Below are positions 45,801 to 56,204 of a stretch of DNA of 64,000 nt, piece by piece (position 1 is the first letter of the stretch; each line of letters starts with the position of its first letter). The translations under genes and the position numbers were made by a program. The stretch is taken from positions 9,994,267 through 10,058,266 of the forward strand of contig OY540809.1 of the NCBI GenBank assembly GCA_961205875.1. The letters run 5' to 3'. The notes under the pieces were generated by a model. That model was given only the letters and a program-made list of their open reading frames with translations. It had not been told where the DNA came from and did not search any database. This DNA comes from Sialis fuliginosa (lineage: Eukaryota; Arthropoda; Insecta; Megaloptera; Sialidae).

Positions 45801-46445
45801 TAAACAATTTAAATAAAAAGTGTTCAGATAAATTACCTGGCATTGATTAATCATTTAATTTTTATACAATTTTACTAAAAAAATATTAGCTCGAAATTTT
45901 TCTAAGACGCTTCAGATTATTTTTTCGTAAATTTAAATTTATGCAAACGTCAAAATGACATTTAATATGTCAAAGTCAATATCAATTTAAAAAACATAAC
46001 ACTATGATATTTTTTAAATGAAATTGAGATAAAATCTTTCTTTCTTTCTTTCTATATTATAGAAAAATGAATGATCTACAAAAAAGATTCTATAAAATTT
46101 TCACGTAACATGTGTCGTTTTTGAGATATCTTGAAAAAAATTAATATTTTGGGATATCACCCCTCCCCTTTACACACAATTTTGATGATTTTGATATTGA
46201 ACCGTCCTGAAGCCAAACCCAACCACCCAACCAAGATTCAATAATATCGGTTCAGTGATTCATTAGTTATGAGTGTGACAACTGTTCAGGGGACAGACAC
46301 ACACACAGACAGACAGACACGTAACGAAAAGTGTATGTCTAAAATTTTGAAATCGGAGAACAATTTTTTTGTTTCATTTTAAAAAACTTCTTCGAAATTG
46401 CTAGAAAGCAAAATAATGGTTTTTCAAACTGTTATTTTAAAAACC
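45801..46445 (-). repeat. Family B repeat, reverse copy
   Basis: In reverse orientation this matches 47703-48425: ATTGATTAATCATTTAATTT, GACATTTAATATGTCAAAGT, a TTTCTTTCTTTCTTTC run (46039-46054), GATATCACCCCTCCCCTTT, GGACAGACACACACACAGAC and TTTTGAAATCGGAGAACAAT. Confidence 0.7.
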
Positions 46446-47079
46446 GCAAGCGAATGATCAAAAACTAGTTATTAAAATAAAACACGAAAGAAACCCAGAT
46501 GCATACAATCACATACAAAAACTTGCTTGGAGCTGCAGCACAGTAGTAACAACAAAACAATCAACAGCCCATAACTGGAGCAACACAGAATACAATCTCC
46601 AAATGGAATAAAACGAAGGTATTAATTTACATAAAGTAAAACAGACAAATATACAAAAAATAAGCGTACAAAAAGCAAGGTACAGATAGAGCTGTGATGC
46701 AGTAGCAGTGAAATGTATCGCGCCACTGCAGGCACACTGGAATCGATACACAAGCGTGTCTGATGGAGCATGTTATTAGAGACATCTTACATCATTTCCG
46801 GAGGGATATTGGAGATGATATTGTTGATATTAGCTTTCAAATCATTACAGACAAAAATCATTGTTTCTCTCCAATTTGGAATTGTTTATACACGTTAATT
46901 GTTTTTAAAGCTGCTGTTTTCTGTAAACAACATTAATGTTTGAAATCGTTAGTACCAAATTCATTGTTTCCGTAGTATTTAAAATTGTTTTTAAAGTGCA
47001 TTTTATATGATGTTAGAATTCTTTATTAACATAACTCATATATTTATTCTTAACTAAATTATTAACAGAAAATATTAAG
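46446..47079. other. A+T-rich DNA with a complex patch near 46520-46770
   Basis: The patch (GGAGCTGCAGCACAGTAGTA, TCGCGCCACTGCAGGCACAC) gives an 80-codon minus frame (46509-46751) that is C/F/L-rich. No domain recognised. Confidence 0.4.
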
Positions 47080-47600
47080 AAATAAAACGGTCAAGTGCGT
47101 GTTGGGCACGCACATGATAGGTTTCGGTAGTCATTACGATTTATAAACAAGAGTTATTTCAATTTTAGCTACAGTGTTCGTTATAATTTTCATTGAAAAT
47201 ACTAACTAAAAGCTACATTCTGGATTTTTTTAGATTTTTTGCATCGATAGTTTAGAAAGTAGAAGGGGGGGGGGAGCTCTGATAACGACATTTAAATGCA
47301 AATATATCGTGACTGAAGGATTAAAATCAAAAGATCATATAACATTTTTTGTTGCATTTTAGGAGACCTCTCTAAAGATATCCCACTCAATGGGGTAAGT
47401 GAAAAAAAATGTGAGTTCACTTTTCAGTCTATGGAAAGGGGGTCCAAAAAAAATTTTATTTCAAAAATCTTATCATTTCTCTTTTTGTGTTGCCAGTCTT
47501 AATCGCAAACCAAATTTCATCTTAATCAGCTTAAAATTTTTGAGGACGGATATGGCGAAACTATAAGGTTTCCTAGTTTTCTACGGAAACCTCAAAAGCA
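47080..47600 (+). repeat. Family C repeat, most complete copy
   Basis: Begins AAACGGTCAAGTGCGTGTTG, with GGCACGCACATGATAGGTTT. It continues with GATAACGACATTTAAATGCA and TTTAGGAGACCTCTCTAAAG, and ends AGTTTTCTACGGAAACC. A GGGGGGGGGG run lies at 47265-47274. The near-terminal AGGTTTCGGTAG and CTACGGAAACCT are inverted, hinting at terminal inverted structure. Non-coding. Confidence 0.65.
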
Positions 47601-47702
47601 CATTAAAAAATTTGTTGAATGCAGTAAATACAAAAATCTGCTTAATTGCGCATGACTATTTTTTTTCTCTATCCAACATAACCTACGAGAATAAAATGGG
47701 TA

Positions 47703-48425
47703 TTAAAAAATGGCATCAATATCGAAGATACGAGAAACTTTGTGATCGTTTTAGAATGAGGCAAAAAAAATTTTCTCCGATTTCAAAATTTTAAATTGAA
47801 CTTTCCGTCTATTAAGACAAACACTTTTCGTTCCGTGTCTATCTGTCTGTCCGTCTGTGTGTGTGTATGTCCTTGTCACACGCATAACTAATGAACCACT
47901 GAACGGATTTTAATGAAATTTGGTTGGATGGTTGGGTCTGGATTGAGGACGGTCCCATTTCCAAATCGTGTGTAAAGGGGAAGGGTGACATCCCAAAATA
48001 TTTATTTTATTCAGGATATTTCAAGAACAGCACATGTAATGTGAAAATTGTATAGAATCTTTTTTGCAGAGCATTCAATTTCCTATAATAAGTATAGGTT
48101 GATTGTAAAATATTCCCTTACAAAGATTTATCTCAATTTGCTTTAAAAAATCATATTTATTTTTTTTAAATTGATATTTACTTTTACATATTAAATGTTA
48201 TTTTGATGTTTGTATAAATTTAGATTTAGATTGAAAATGTCAAAAAATTAACAATATACAAAAACTAATTTTTTTTAGTAAAATTGTTTTAGTAAAATTG
48301 TACAAAAATTAAATGGTTAATCAATGTCAGGTAATTTATCTGAACACTTGATTGGTTTTTATTTAAATTGTTAAATAATTAACTACCTTAGGAAGCACTG
48401 TGCATTTACTTGGCAGATGTTTTTT
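47703..48425 (+). repeat. Family B repeat, uninterrupted copy
   Basis: Starts near ATATCGAAGATACGAGAAAC. It carries GTCTATCTGTCTGTCCGTCT, CACACGCATAACTAATGAAC, GGTTGGATGGTTGGGTCTGG and GTGTGTAAAGGGGAAGGGTG, and ends GGAAGCACTGTGCATT. It is the best reference for the insertions seen in the other copies. Confidence 0.7.
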
Positions 48426-48940
48426 TAATGAAAATACAGATATACATTTAAAGATCTTCAACATAAACTATATATAGTAAGTGGTATTGAATTGTAACAT
48501 CTTGCAGATGAAAAATAACAAAAAAATCTCCATCGTATTTTGAAGTTGTATCAGTATGATATCGAAAATATTTTTGATTTCAATGATTTGTATGTTATTC
48601 TAACTACATTTTCATCGATTATCAAAAAATAAAACTTCAATTCAAGTTTCCAATACATAATAAATATCAATAATGACTGCAAAGTGATTTCAAACTACCA
48701 ATATGTTTTATAGTGCACAATTTATTCACGATTAAGTAAAAATAAAAATTTCAATCTGTTAAAATATAAGCGCATATATAAAATCAATTCACGTTTTATA
48801 TCGTAAATATATGCGGTTCATGAAATTTAACTTAAGGTACTACAATCGCTACTTTAAATTCCAAATTACGAGAATAATAGAAATCCGCCGAGTCTAATAC
48901 CAAAATAAATAATCATTTAGTATGAAAATATCACCTCTAC
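48426..48940. other. A+T-rich DNA, no gene recognised
   Basis: Nothing recognised. Confidence 0.45.
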
Positions 48941-49235
48941 GTTCTACTTTGCGCTCAAAGCAAAGGGAGGAAAGATAATCTGTATTCAATGGAAAGAATC
49001 TGCAATAGATTTTTCTATACGATAATAATTCATCATTTGGTCCACATTATTTTTTGGTATGGGGACAGAAACGATTCCTTCTGCGGAGAAAGTCAGTTTT
49101 TCTCCCCAACATACGTCACAGATGCCCACCCGCTGTGGAAAGGAGGGGTGCGTCAACCTCCCCAAAAACCATTCTTCATCGGACGTGCACCAATCGATAT
49201 TCAGGATCTCTGGCCCCAAACTTATATATGATTAT
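48941..49235 (-). other. G+C-rich block with a 77-codon minus-strand frame, unknown
   Basis: A minus-strand frame (49219 to 48986) begins MGPEILNIDW and includes WFLGRLTHPSFPQRVG, CDVCWGE and IPKNNVDQMMNYY. Its composition is more protein-like than that of neighbouring frames, and the DNA is clearly G+C-richer than its flanks. An overlapping 80-codon plus frame also exists. No domain recognised and no convincing splice acceptor was found. It could be an exon, an exon-derived fragment, a transposon piece or a conserved non-coding element. Confidence 0.25.
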
Positions 49236-49887
49236 GCAGGGACGGACTTTGCACTACTTTATTTAAATATACACTAAACGTTTTTTTTTTTTAATTTTAA
49301 ACAAATAATTTTAAAGATATATTAATATTTATAAAAATTAACCAAATAATTGTAAATTAAGTTTTCTATTATTTTTTTATAGCCCTGTTACAGTATCTTC
49401 ATACAATAAAATTGTATTGTATTTTTTGTCCGAGTGGATATTGGAATGAGTACTGCAAAGATTGTGTAGAAAAAGCTACAAAAAATTGTACACTGGGGTC
49501 TAATCGGCCGCCTTTTATAATCGGGCATCGCTGACGCCGACACCAGACGGTTGAAGAGTGGGGAATTTTGACACGTTTGTGTGCATATTATTTAAATTTA
49601 AATTGATTATTTTTATTATTATTATTATTTAATTTTTTTTCATTCAACATCTGTAAAAGATATAATAAAATAAATAAATATTATAATAATATGGCCTAGT
49701 ATAAGAGGTTGGCGACCATATTCTGTAAACGGGAAAATTCGATAAATGGGCACTAACGTGCTAAAAAAATGCCCAATTACCGCAACCTCCAATATGATAT
49801 GTCAATTATTTTTCTTCTTTAATTTGATGCCGATCGGCTTATGTCAATTATTCCATAGATACTTTTCATATATATGTATATCTAGTA
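49236..49887. other. A+T-rich DNA with a small G+C patch
   Basis: The patch at about 49497-49560 (CATCGCTGACGCCGACACCA) stands out; no gene recognised. Confidence 0.4.
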
Positions 49888-50075
49888 CAGTGTGTCCCAA
49901 ATTTATAGGGGCACCTACTTTTTCGGGCATAACTTTTTTTTTCTACAAGCAAACAAAACTTAATTTTTACAAGGTATTTCTATCTATTATTCACGACTTC
50001 TGTCTCATTTATGTGAGCTTACGGCAATTCATTTGTTTATTTTTACAGATTTTGTGAAAAAAGTGGTGTCCCATA

Positions 50076-50938
50076 TTAATAGAGGCATTGGGAAAACACA
50101 AGTGTTTTTATTACAAAACCCCACTTTATTGGTAGATTTTGATTATAAATAAATAAAAAATTATCAATAGTGTCACTATAGTGCTTGAAAACCTTTTTTA
50201 TTTGATTCACCATTGAGTTATTGAAATTCGTCGGGGTGGCTGTGCTGATGTTTTCCCAAACTTTCTTGATCCCCTCCTCTAGCTTCGCAACGGTCGAATA
50301 CTGTCGAGCGTTGATATAAACGTCACGGACCATTATGCCCCAAACATTTTCTATCGAATTCGGATCTGGGGAAACGGCAGGCCACCGAAGTACCGGAATT
50401 TTTGCCTTAGCCAACCACTCCTTAGTCGACTTGCTAGCGTGTATCGATGCGTTGTCCTGTTGAAATGTTAGTTTAGTAGAGCGGTAGCGGCGGAAGTAGG
50501 GTTTGAGGTGCTTTTCGAGCACTGCTTGGTAATTCTGGCTGCGATTCGACACAATGTCCAGGCCAACTTTCCCAAAACCGCTGTATGAATGTCGCCCATA
50601 TCATAATGGACCCGTCACCGAAATTTTGCATGGAATAAAAACGTGGATCTTTCCGACGAGAAAAAGTTGAACATTTTCTCGTCGGACCAGACAATCTAAA
50701 ACACATACAAATACCCCAAATCATAATCCAACCCCACGTAGACTTACAGGATTGAATGACAATAATTCAAACCTAAGTTCTGTACCTTCGACCATTCATG
50801 CGTCCAATGCAACCTCTCCTCGGCAAATTTGTAGCGTGCCAGCTTGTAGTGAGGCTTCAACTTCGGCGTTTTCTGCATTTTTTCCCGAACTAAGTGCAGA
50901 GATTCTCGCTCGTACGGCCTCGGAATCGCGTTCGACAT
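50076..50938 (-). pseudogene. Tc1-like DD34E transposase, frameshifted, with a likely intron
   Basis: Cut-and-paste transposase of the Tc1 group. Reading down the minus strand: a segment from MSNAIPRPYERES (ATG at 50936-50938) through YKFAEERLHWTHEWSK, then a 90-bp GT...AG gap (50785 to 50696), then IVWSDEKMFNF with the first catalytic Asp. After a frameshift comes NFGDGSIMIWATF, and after another the frame from about 50552 with FQQDNASIHASKST (second Asp) and SPDPNSIENVWG (Glu). The second Asp and the Glu are 34 residues apart, so this is DD34E, and the triad is intact. The N-terminal paired-type DNA-binding domain, expected upstream, is not readable. Two frameshifts inactivate it. Confidence 0.9.
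50696..50785 (-). other. Probable 90-bp intron in the Tc1 transposase
   Basis: On the minus strand the sequence starts GTACAG and ends TGTTTTAG. It lies between ...THEWSK and IVWSDEK... in phase 0, exactly where Tc1 proteins are continuous. It has an in-frame TAA, so reading through would stop. A small insertion that mimics an intron is the alternative. Confidence 0.6.
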
Positions 50939-51470
50939 TGTAAATAAGCACGTAATGGAAAAGAAAAAGACGGAGCGATGGAGAATCCGTAAAATTTCGA
51001 ACGGGTCTGATATAAATTTCAGACCCGCTTGAGACAGAGATATCGTTGAGTCTTGAAACTCGAAGTTCTCAAATGCAGCTTGCAACAATCAGAAAGACGC
51101 TCTTCAAATGTGAAATATTTTGCGAGTTTGTTTTAAAATGATATCAAAAAATGTCCAGATACGACAGGTATGTCAGTAAATACCGAGTTTTTGTTAGTCA
51201 TAATCACAATATTCACACATATTCACAAATAAAGTAGATTTTGTAATAAAAAAACGTGTCTTTCCCAATGCCCCTATTAATGTGGGACACCACTTTTTTC
51301 ACAAAATCTGTAAAAATAAACAAATGAATTGCCGTAAGCTCACATAAATGAGACAGAAGTCGTAAATAATAGATAGAAATACCTTGTAAAAATTAAGTTT
51401 TGTTTGCTTGTAGAAAAAAAAAGTTATATCCGAAAAAGTAGGTGCCCCTATAAATTTGGGACACACTGTA

Positions 51471-51599
51471 CTTATTTTTGTCAGTGTAACTTATATGCGA
51501 TCTAAATAAAATATTTATCTCTGACTTGAGTCATATTCTTATTTTCTAATTACCCCTCTGAAGTGATAGGATACGTAATATCTCGTTATTACTACTACT
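51471..51599. other. Spacer
   Basis: ATAGGATACGTAATATCTC at 51566-51584 is repeated exactly at 51750-51768 in the loop of the palindrome that follows. Confidence 0.7.
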
Positions 51600-51926
51600 C
51601 TGAACGAATTAAGAAATATTAATTGTAAGATTGTATACCGGTATAAATAAAAATAATAGAGAAAAGGTTTTTGTTGCTGATCTCAGAGTTCACTGAACCG
51701 ATTTGGATGAAACATTCATCAACGTGTTCTTTATTATCTCCCGAATGACATAGGATACGTAATATCTCACTATGTCATTTGGGAGATAATAAGGAACACG
51801 TTGATGAATGTTTCATTCAAATCGGTTCAGTTAACTCTGAGATTAGCAACAAAAACCTTTTCTCTTTATTCTTTTTATTTACACCGGTATAAAATCTTAC
51901 AATTAATATTTCATAATTCGTTCAGA
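51600..51926. repeat. Long palindrome with arms of about 153 bp
   Basis: The left arm (51600-51752) and right arm (51771-51926) are inverted copies with a few mismatches, for example GAACACGTTGATGAATGTTT opposite AAACATTCATCAACGTGTTC. The loop of about 18 bases repeats sequence found just outside the left arm. The arm contains CACTGAACCGATTTGGATGA, similar in style to the Helitron and family B interiors, so the palindrome may be built from repeat sequence. Confidence 0.9.
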
Positions 51927-52100
51927 TAGTTTAGAATCATAAATATTATATTGCTTTATAAGAATATAAATAAAATTGCATGAACCAAAAAAAACTCAGT
52001 TTTTTCAGGGAACATTTTAAACTGAATCCCATCCTGTGTATGTATACAATCTCTGTTTGAATCACGATTGTGATTGATAACGTTTAAAAATGCTGTATAA
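51927..52100. other. Spacer
   Basis: Nothing recognised. Confidence 0.4.
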
Positions 52101-52170
52101 ATATATGATCAAGTGGCTGAGCGTTGACCGGCAGCACTCGAAAGTTCTCGGGTTCAAGTCGAGCCAATAT
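52101..52170 (+). mobile_element. tRNA-like SINE head
   Basis: An A-box-like AGTGGCTGAGCGTTG (52112-52126) and a B box GGTTCAAGTCG (52151-52161) lie at tRNA-like spacing. CAGCACTCGAAAGTTCTCGG lies between them in the manner of a Leu/Ser-type long variable arm. The acceptor stem does not pair, so a tRNA-derived SINE or tRNA pseudogene is more likely than a functional tRNA. Confidence 0.5.
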
Positions 52171-54028
52171 TTGTTATGTGTTGTTTGCCAAAGTACGAAT
52201 ATGTGTTAAAAAATGAATCCCTTTTGTGTTTACCTTCTACATACATAATGTTTCATATGGCTTAAATATGTATAATGCATTAGGTTAAATAAAACGAATG
52301 TATGTATAAATATTAAATCTTGAATTTATATTAATCTAATCATCAATTCGGAAAATGAGACTTTTTTACGAATTTTTTTTTGAGAATAATAAAAAAAAAT
52401 CAATCAAATGAAATTTGGAGAGTTTATTGTACATGTCTCAAAACATACAAAAAAAATTATTTTAATGAAATATAAAACAAAATGGTGACTTTAGCGTTGC
52501 TACACTGAGTGCATATTTTTTGTTATGTGCTCCACTACGAAAAACATAACTTCCATGAATCAACATCCAGAACAAAAAAATATTTTTTCTCGTTATTTAC
52601 ATGAGTTTTTCTATCGAAGTACACACGATTATTAACAAATATCGATCTTTGCAAATGTTGTATCACTTTGAACAAAAAATCGCGTTTTTGATGAAAAAAA
52701 TAACCTTTAATTATTTATAAAATCCGTATTAATTGTTAACCAATCGTAAAAAAACGAGTTTACTTCGATGTAAAATCTATCTAACAATAAGAAGTTACAG
52801 TTAAAATTTCAAGTCGATTGGATGGAAAATGACCAAGATACGTTTTCCACAGTTTTTAATAACGTGGTTCCGATAAAAATGAAGTTAAAGTTTGAAAACT
52901 GTTTTACTACATGCAAACGTCGATGTTAGTTCCAATTTTTTTTCGAGTATATATGTCGGTTTGGTGGTTTTCGGTTGCTTATTTTGCTTGAGACCGAATT
53001 ACGGTGCCCCTTTACATTACCATAAACTCATTATCACTCATTTTTTACCACTTTCACCATCTAGATTGTTTCGTTCGTTCAGAGACACTTTGGAAAGTAG
53101 GCTCAAAAATTAAAACAAAAACATTTTTTTCGGTTATGATTCCTTTTGACTATAATTTTATAGATGTTTATACATCATTTAAGCCAATAAAAAATTTTCA
53201 AAAATTAATTAATAGATTAGATGTAACCCCTTAATTTAATAATCGCCTTTTTATATTTTTACATTTACTTATTTTATAAGATTTAATTCTATACCTAACA
53301 GGAAAAAACCTGTGAACCTATGCAATAGTTTCAAATTGAATTAAAAATATTTTAAAATTAATAATATTCAATAAAAATCTAACAAATATAACTGTCAAGT
53401 GTCAAATAACAACTGTAAAAATTGTATATTGTATTTTACAAATATAACTAATTACATTTTATTTTGGTTGAACAAGAAATCGTTTCGAATCATTCAGTCG
53501 AGTATTTCGCAACTCATTCTGTTTTAATTAATGTAAAGTTTCTCGCGACAAACAAATTTCTACAAACAAAAAATAATTTTATTGTTCATTGGTTATTAAT
53601 TAAATCACGTTGTTACCAATAACAAATGTACAATTTTAAATTAACAAAAAAAAAATAATTGGTCTAAAATCAATCTTAATTAACGAATACAAAGTTGTTT
53701 GTAAATTAAAACTGTGCTACAGATATCACCTTTTAATAACTGTATAATTACATATTATATGTTAAATATTATTTACTTTTAAAAATAAAATCCGGAGTCA
53801 AATTATTTCGTTTTTGTAATGTAGTTAAATCAAATATAAATTAATTTCATTTTTTTTTACTGCATGAGACCTTCAATTTTTACTGAATGAGATCGAGACG
53901 AGACTAGACTAACCTCGTGTTCAGCCTTAATTGAATCGTTTATTTTAAAAGTGAGGTAAGTTCATTTTTGTCAATAACAACAAAAATGGACACATTCAAA
54001 ATAAACAGCTTATAAAGTCATATAACCT
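52171..54028. other. A+T-rich DNA, no gene recognised
   Basis: Frames at 52892-53113 and 53004-53234 overlap without domains. No repeat boundary recognised. Confidence 0.5.
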
Positions 54029-54268
54029 GGGAAAAAAATTTAGATCTAAAGTGATCAAATGTTGAGACATAATCATATTTTTCACTGGTTTTTGATCTAT
54101 GGAATCCCGTAAAACATTTAAATAAATTTTCATCACGATCTTCAGAGATATTTGTAGATCTTTGCAGGTCTCCACCGATCAAAAACCAGTGAAAAAATAT
54201 GATTTTGTCTCAAAATACAGATCTATCAAGATCTGATTTGATCACTTCAAATCTAATTTTTTTTCGCG
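54029..54268. mobile_element. Inverted-repeat MITE
   Basis: The left arm (about 54029-54100) has GAAAAAAATTTAGATCTAAA, GTGATCAAATGTTGAGACA and TTCACTGGTTTTTGATC. The right arm (about 54165-54268) carries the reverse complement with an extra AGATCTATCAAGATCTG segment. No TSD is clear. Non-coding. Confidence 0.75.
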
Positions 54269-55549
54269 AGAATTCATAACTAAAGCATGTGGAATATATT
54301 GAGGATAGTACTGCGTTAAATCAAAAATTTAGAAATGTAAAAAATGACAAAAACGACAAAGACGAATGTATTTACACGTACGTACCTACATTACATAACT
54401 GGTTACATTATTGGGTATAATCATTAGCCATAGTTAGCATTGACTTTCTCTTAATGCTATAACTCATATAGTACCCACTAATTCAACAACGAATTAAAAT
54501 ATTTACACCTTCAAATATTAATCATCTAAAATTTCCAAATAAGACGTTTATATAAGTTTTCTGCCGCTTCGAAATATTTTTTTATATTTAACTTTTATTA
54601 AGAAACTTTAATTATTTGTATTTCACATATAATATGACCCAATAAAAAAACTGTCAAATGTGCACAAAAAATAAATACATTTGATTTTACTTATAGTCTT
54701 TTACAATAAGAATAAACCACATTTAATGAAGCTTACCATCTGCCTATTAATGTGTAGAAACTTGTATTTCTTACCTGAAACAAAAAAGAATAGTTTTTAA
54801 AAATGTATAAAATAAACTGCAATTTTATTTCTTTAATAGGTAAAAGAGTAACTCAATTACGTTCGTGTTAACAATTAAATTCTAAAGATATTTTATTATG
54901 GTGCAATAAATCAATAATTAATTGTATTGTAGGAGGTAATTATTACTTTAACTATATCTATAAATATAAAGCAGCTATTTTAGTCTACAACGATAGATTA
55001 ATCTGATCTTTGTAAATAACACTAATTATACTGGCATTTGGGAGGTTGTTTTTTTGTTTAATGATTTAATAGATGCGATAAATCATACTATTATTTAATT
55101 AATTAATTAGTGTATAGAGTATAGAACAAAAACATATATTGCAAACTGATTGACAAAATTCTATATGTTCAAAAGCGTCTCTAAATTTTATTGAAAAATA
55201 GAAGTCATGTTTAAGCTTCCGATATAGAAAAATAAATGTTTTAATCTTATTGAAAAAAATACATAAATGCGGTGAATGCTGATATTTTTCTTGTGACCTC
55301 GGCATCAATTAACAAATTTTCCAATAAAAAAAATATATTCCGAGAAATGGGTAGGCGGCAAAATAATTGATCTTTTTGAAAATTTTAATTATAACAGAAC
55401 GTTTACATTTTTAAATTCCTTGAATTATCAGTTTTCATTTAATACATTATTTTATTTATTACTCTTCTCGATTATGTATATATAAATACATATAACAAGT
55501 AATAACGTTTTGACTTAAAATCATATAAATCTCATAAATTACTACAGCA
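54269..55549. other. A+T-rich DNA, no gene recognised
   Basis: No element or gene recognised. Confidence 0.5.
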
Positions 55550-55551
55550 TA

Positions 55552-56202
55552 CAATGTGTCCTAGGATAGATGTAACAGAAGGTGTAAAGAATAATCATTT
55601 TTCGAATTTCAGAATGACATTTGGGGATCGAGTCCTGCTTGATCCAAATTTACGTATACCAAAAATCAGACCATTCAGTCCTTTACACAGTCTACAGGAT
55701 GTTTATAAGTTCTATAGTAAAAATAACCAAGAACAAACTATATCTATATTTTTCAAAATATGAAAAATCCACTTAGAAAGTTTATTTGGAATGCAATATT
55801 GTAACCCCATACCGAATTTCAGACCATTAAAAAAATTAACACTTTCAATAAATTAAATAGATCTTTTATTGTGAAGTGAAAATTAGGGTATGGAAACAAC
55901 AATAGAGACACATTATTTAGTTGTTATTGACTATCTGTCTCAACTTGTCGTTCAAAATAAAATGCCAATTATTTAATTTGTTTTATTTTAATTTTTTTTA
56001 TTTCTGAAATTGGGTATGAGGTGCCAAAATTACAATATAAACAACTTTTTCAGTAATTTTGTCAAATTTTTAAAAATAAAGGTGCTTTATTCTTACATAC
56101 GTTAGTTTTATATTAAGCAGGACTAATTTCCAAATGTCATTTCGAAATTAGAAATTTTTTTGTTCATTACACGTCTTGGTACATATCCTGGGACAAATAT
56201 TG
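55552..56202. mobile_element. Tc1/mariner-type MITE, TA-flanked
   Basis: Left end CAATGTGTCCTAGGATAGAT; right end ATATCCTGGGACAAATATTG. The arms are inverted with divergence over about 90 bp (both hold GAATGACATTTGG or GAAATGACATTTGG text and GTCCTGCTT). TA lies on both sides (55550-55551 and 56203-56204). The 651-bp interior is A+T-rich and non-coding. It is older than the adjoining fold-back, because its arms are more diverged. Confidence 0.75.
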
Positions 56203-56204
56203 TA

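Larger units (their letters stand above)
49888..51468 (-). mobile_element. Tc1-like transposon with long TIRs
   Basis: A 1581-bp element flanked by TA on both sides (49886-49887 and 51469-51470). TIRs of about 215 bp (49888-about 50102 and about 51255-51468) start CAGTGTGTCCCAAATTTAT. Each TIR contains a second, inner copy of its tip: TGTCCCATATTAATAGAGGC near 50068-50087, and its inverse near 51268-51289. This is an IR/DR arrangement as in Sleeping Beauty-type elements. The interior encodes a DD34E transposase on the minus strand, now frameshifted. Confidence 0.92.

Noticed and set aside
47265-47274. 10-G run as a regulatory G-quadruplex
   Set aside because: A single uninterrupted run inside an interspersed repeat. 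There is no evidence of function and slippage is sufficient.
52101-52170. Functional tRNA gene
   Set aside because: A and B boxes are recognisable, but the acceptor stem does not pair and no CCA-adjacent structure is credible. A SINE or tRNA pseudogene fits better.
55554-55763. 69-codon frame starting MCPRIDVTEG
   Set aside because: It lies at the inverted-repeat end of a TA-flanked MITE, and the opposite arm gives a mirrored frame. It is not a gene.
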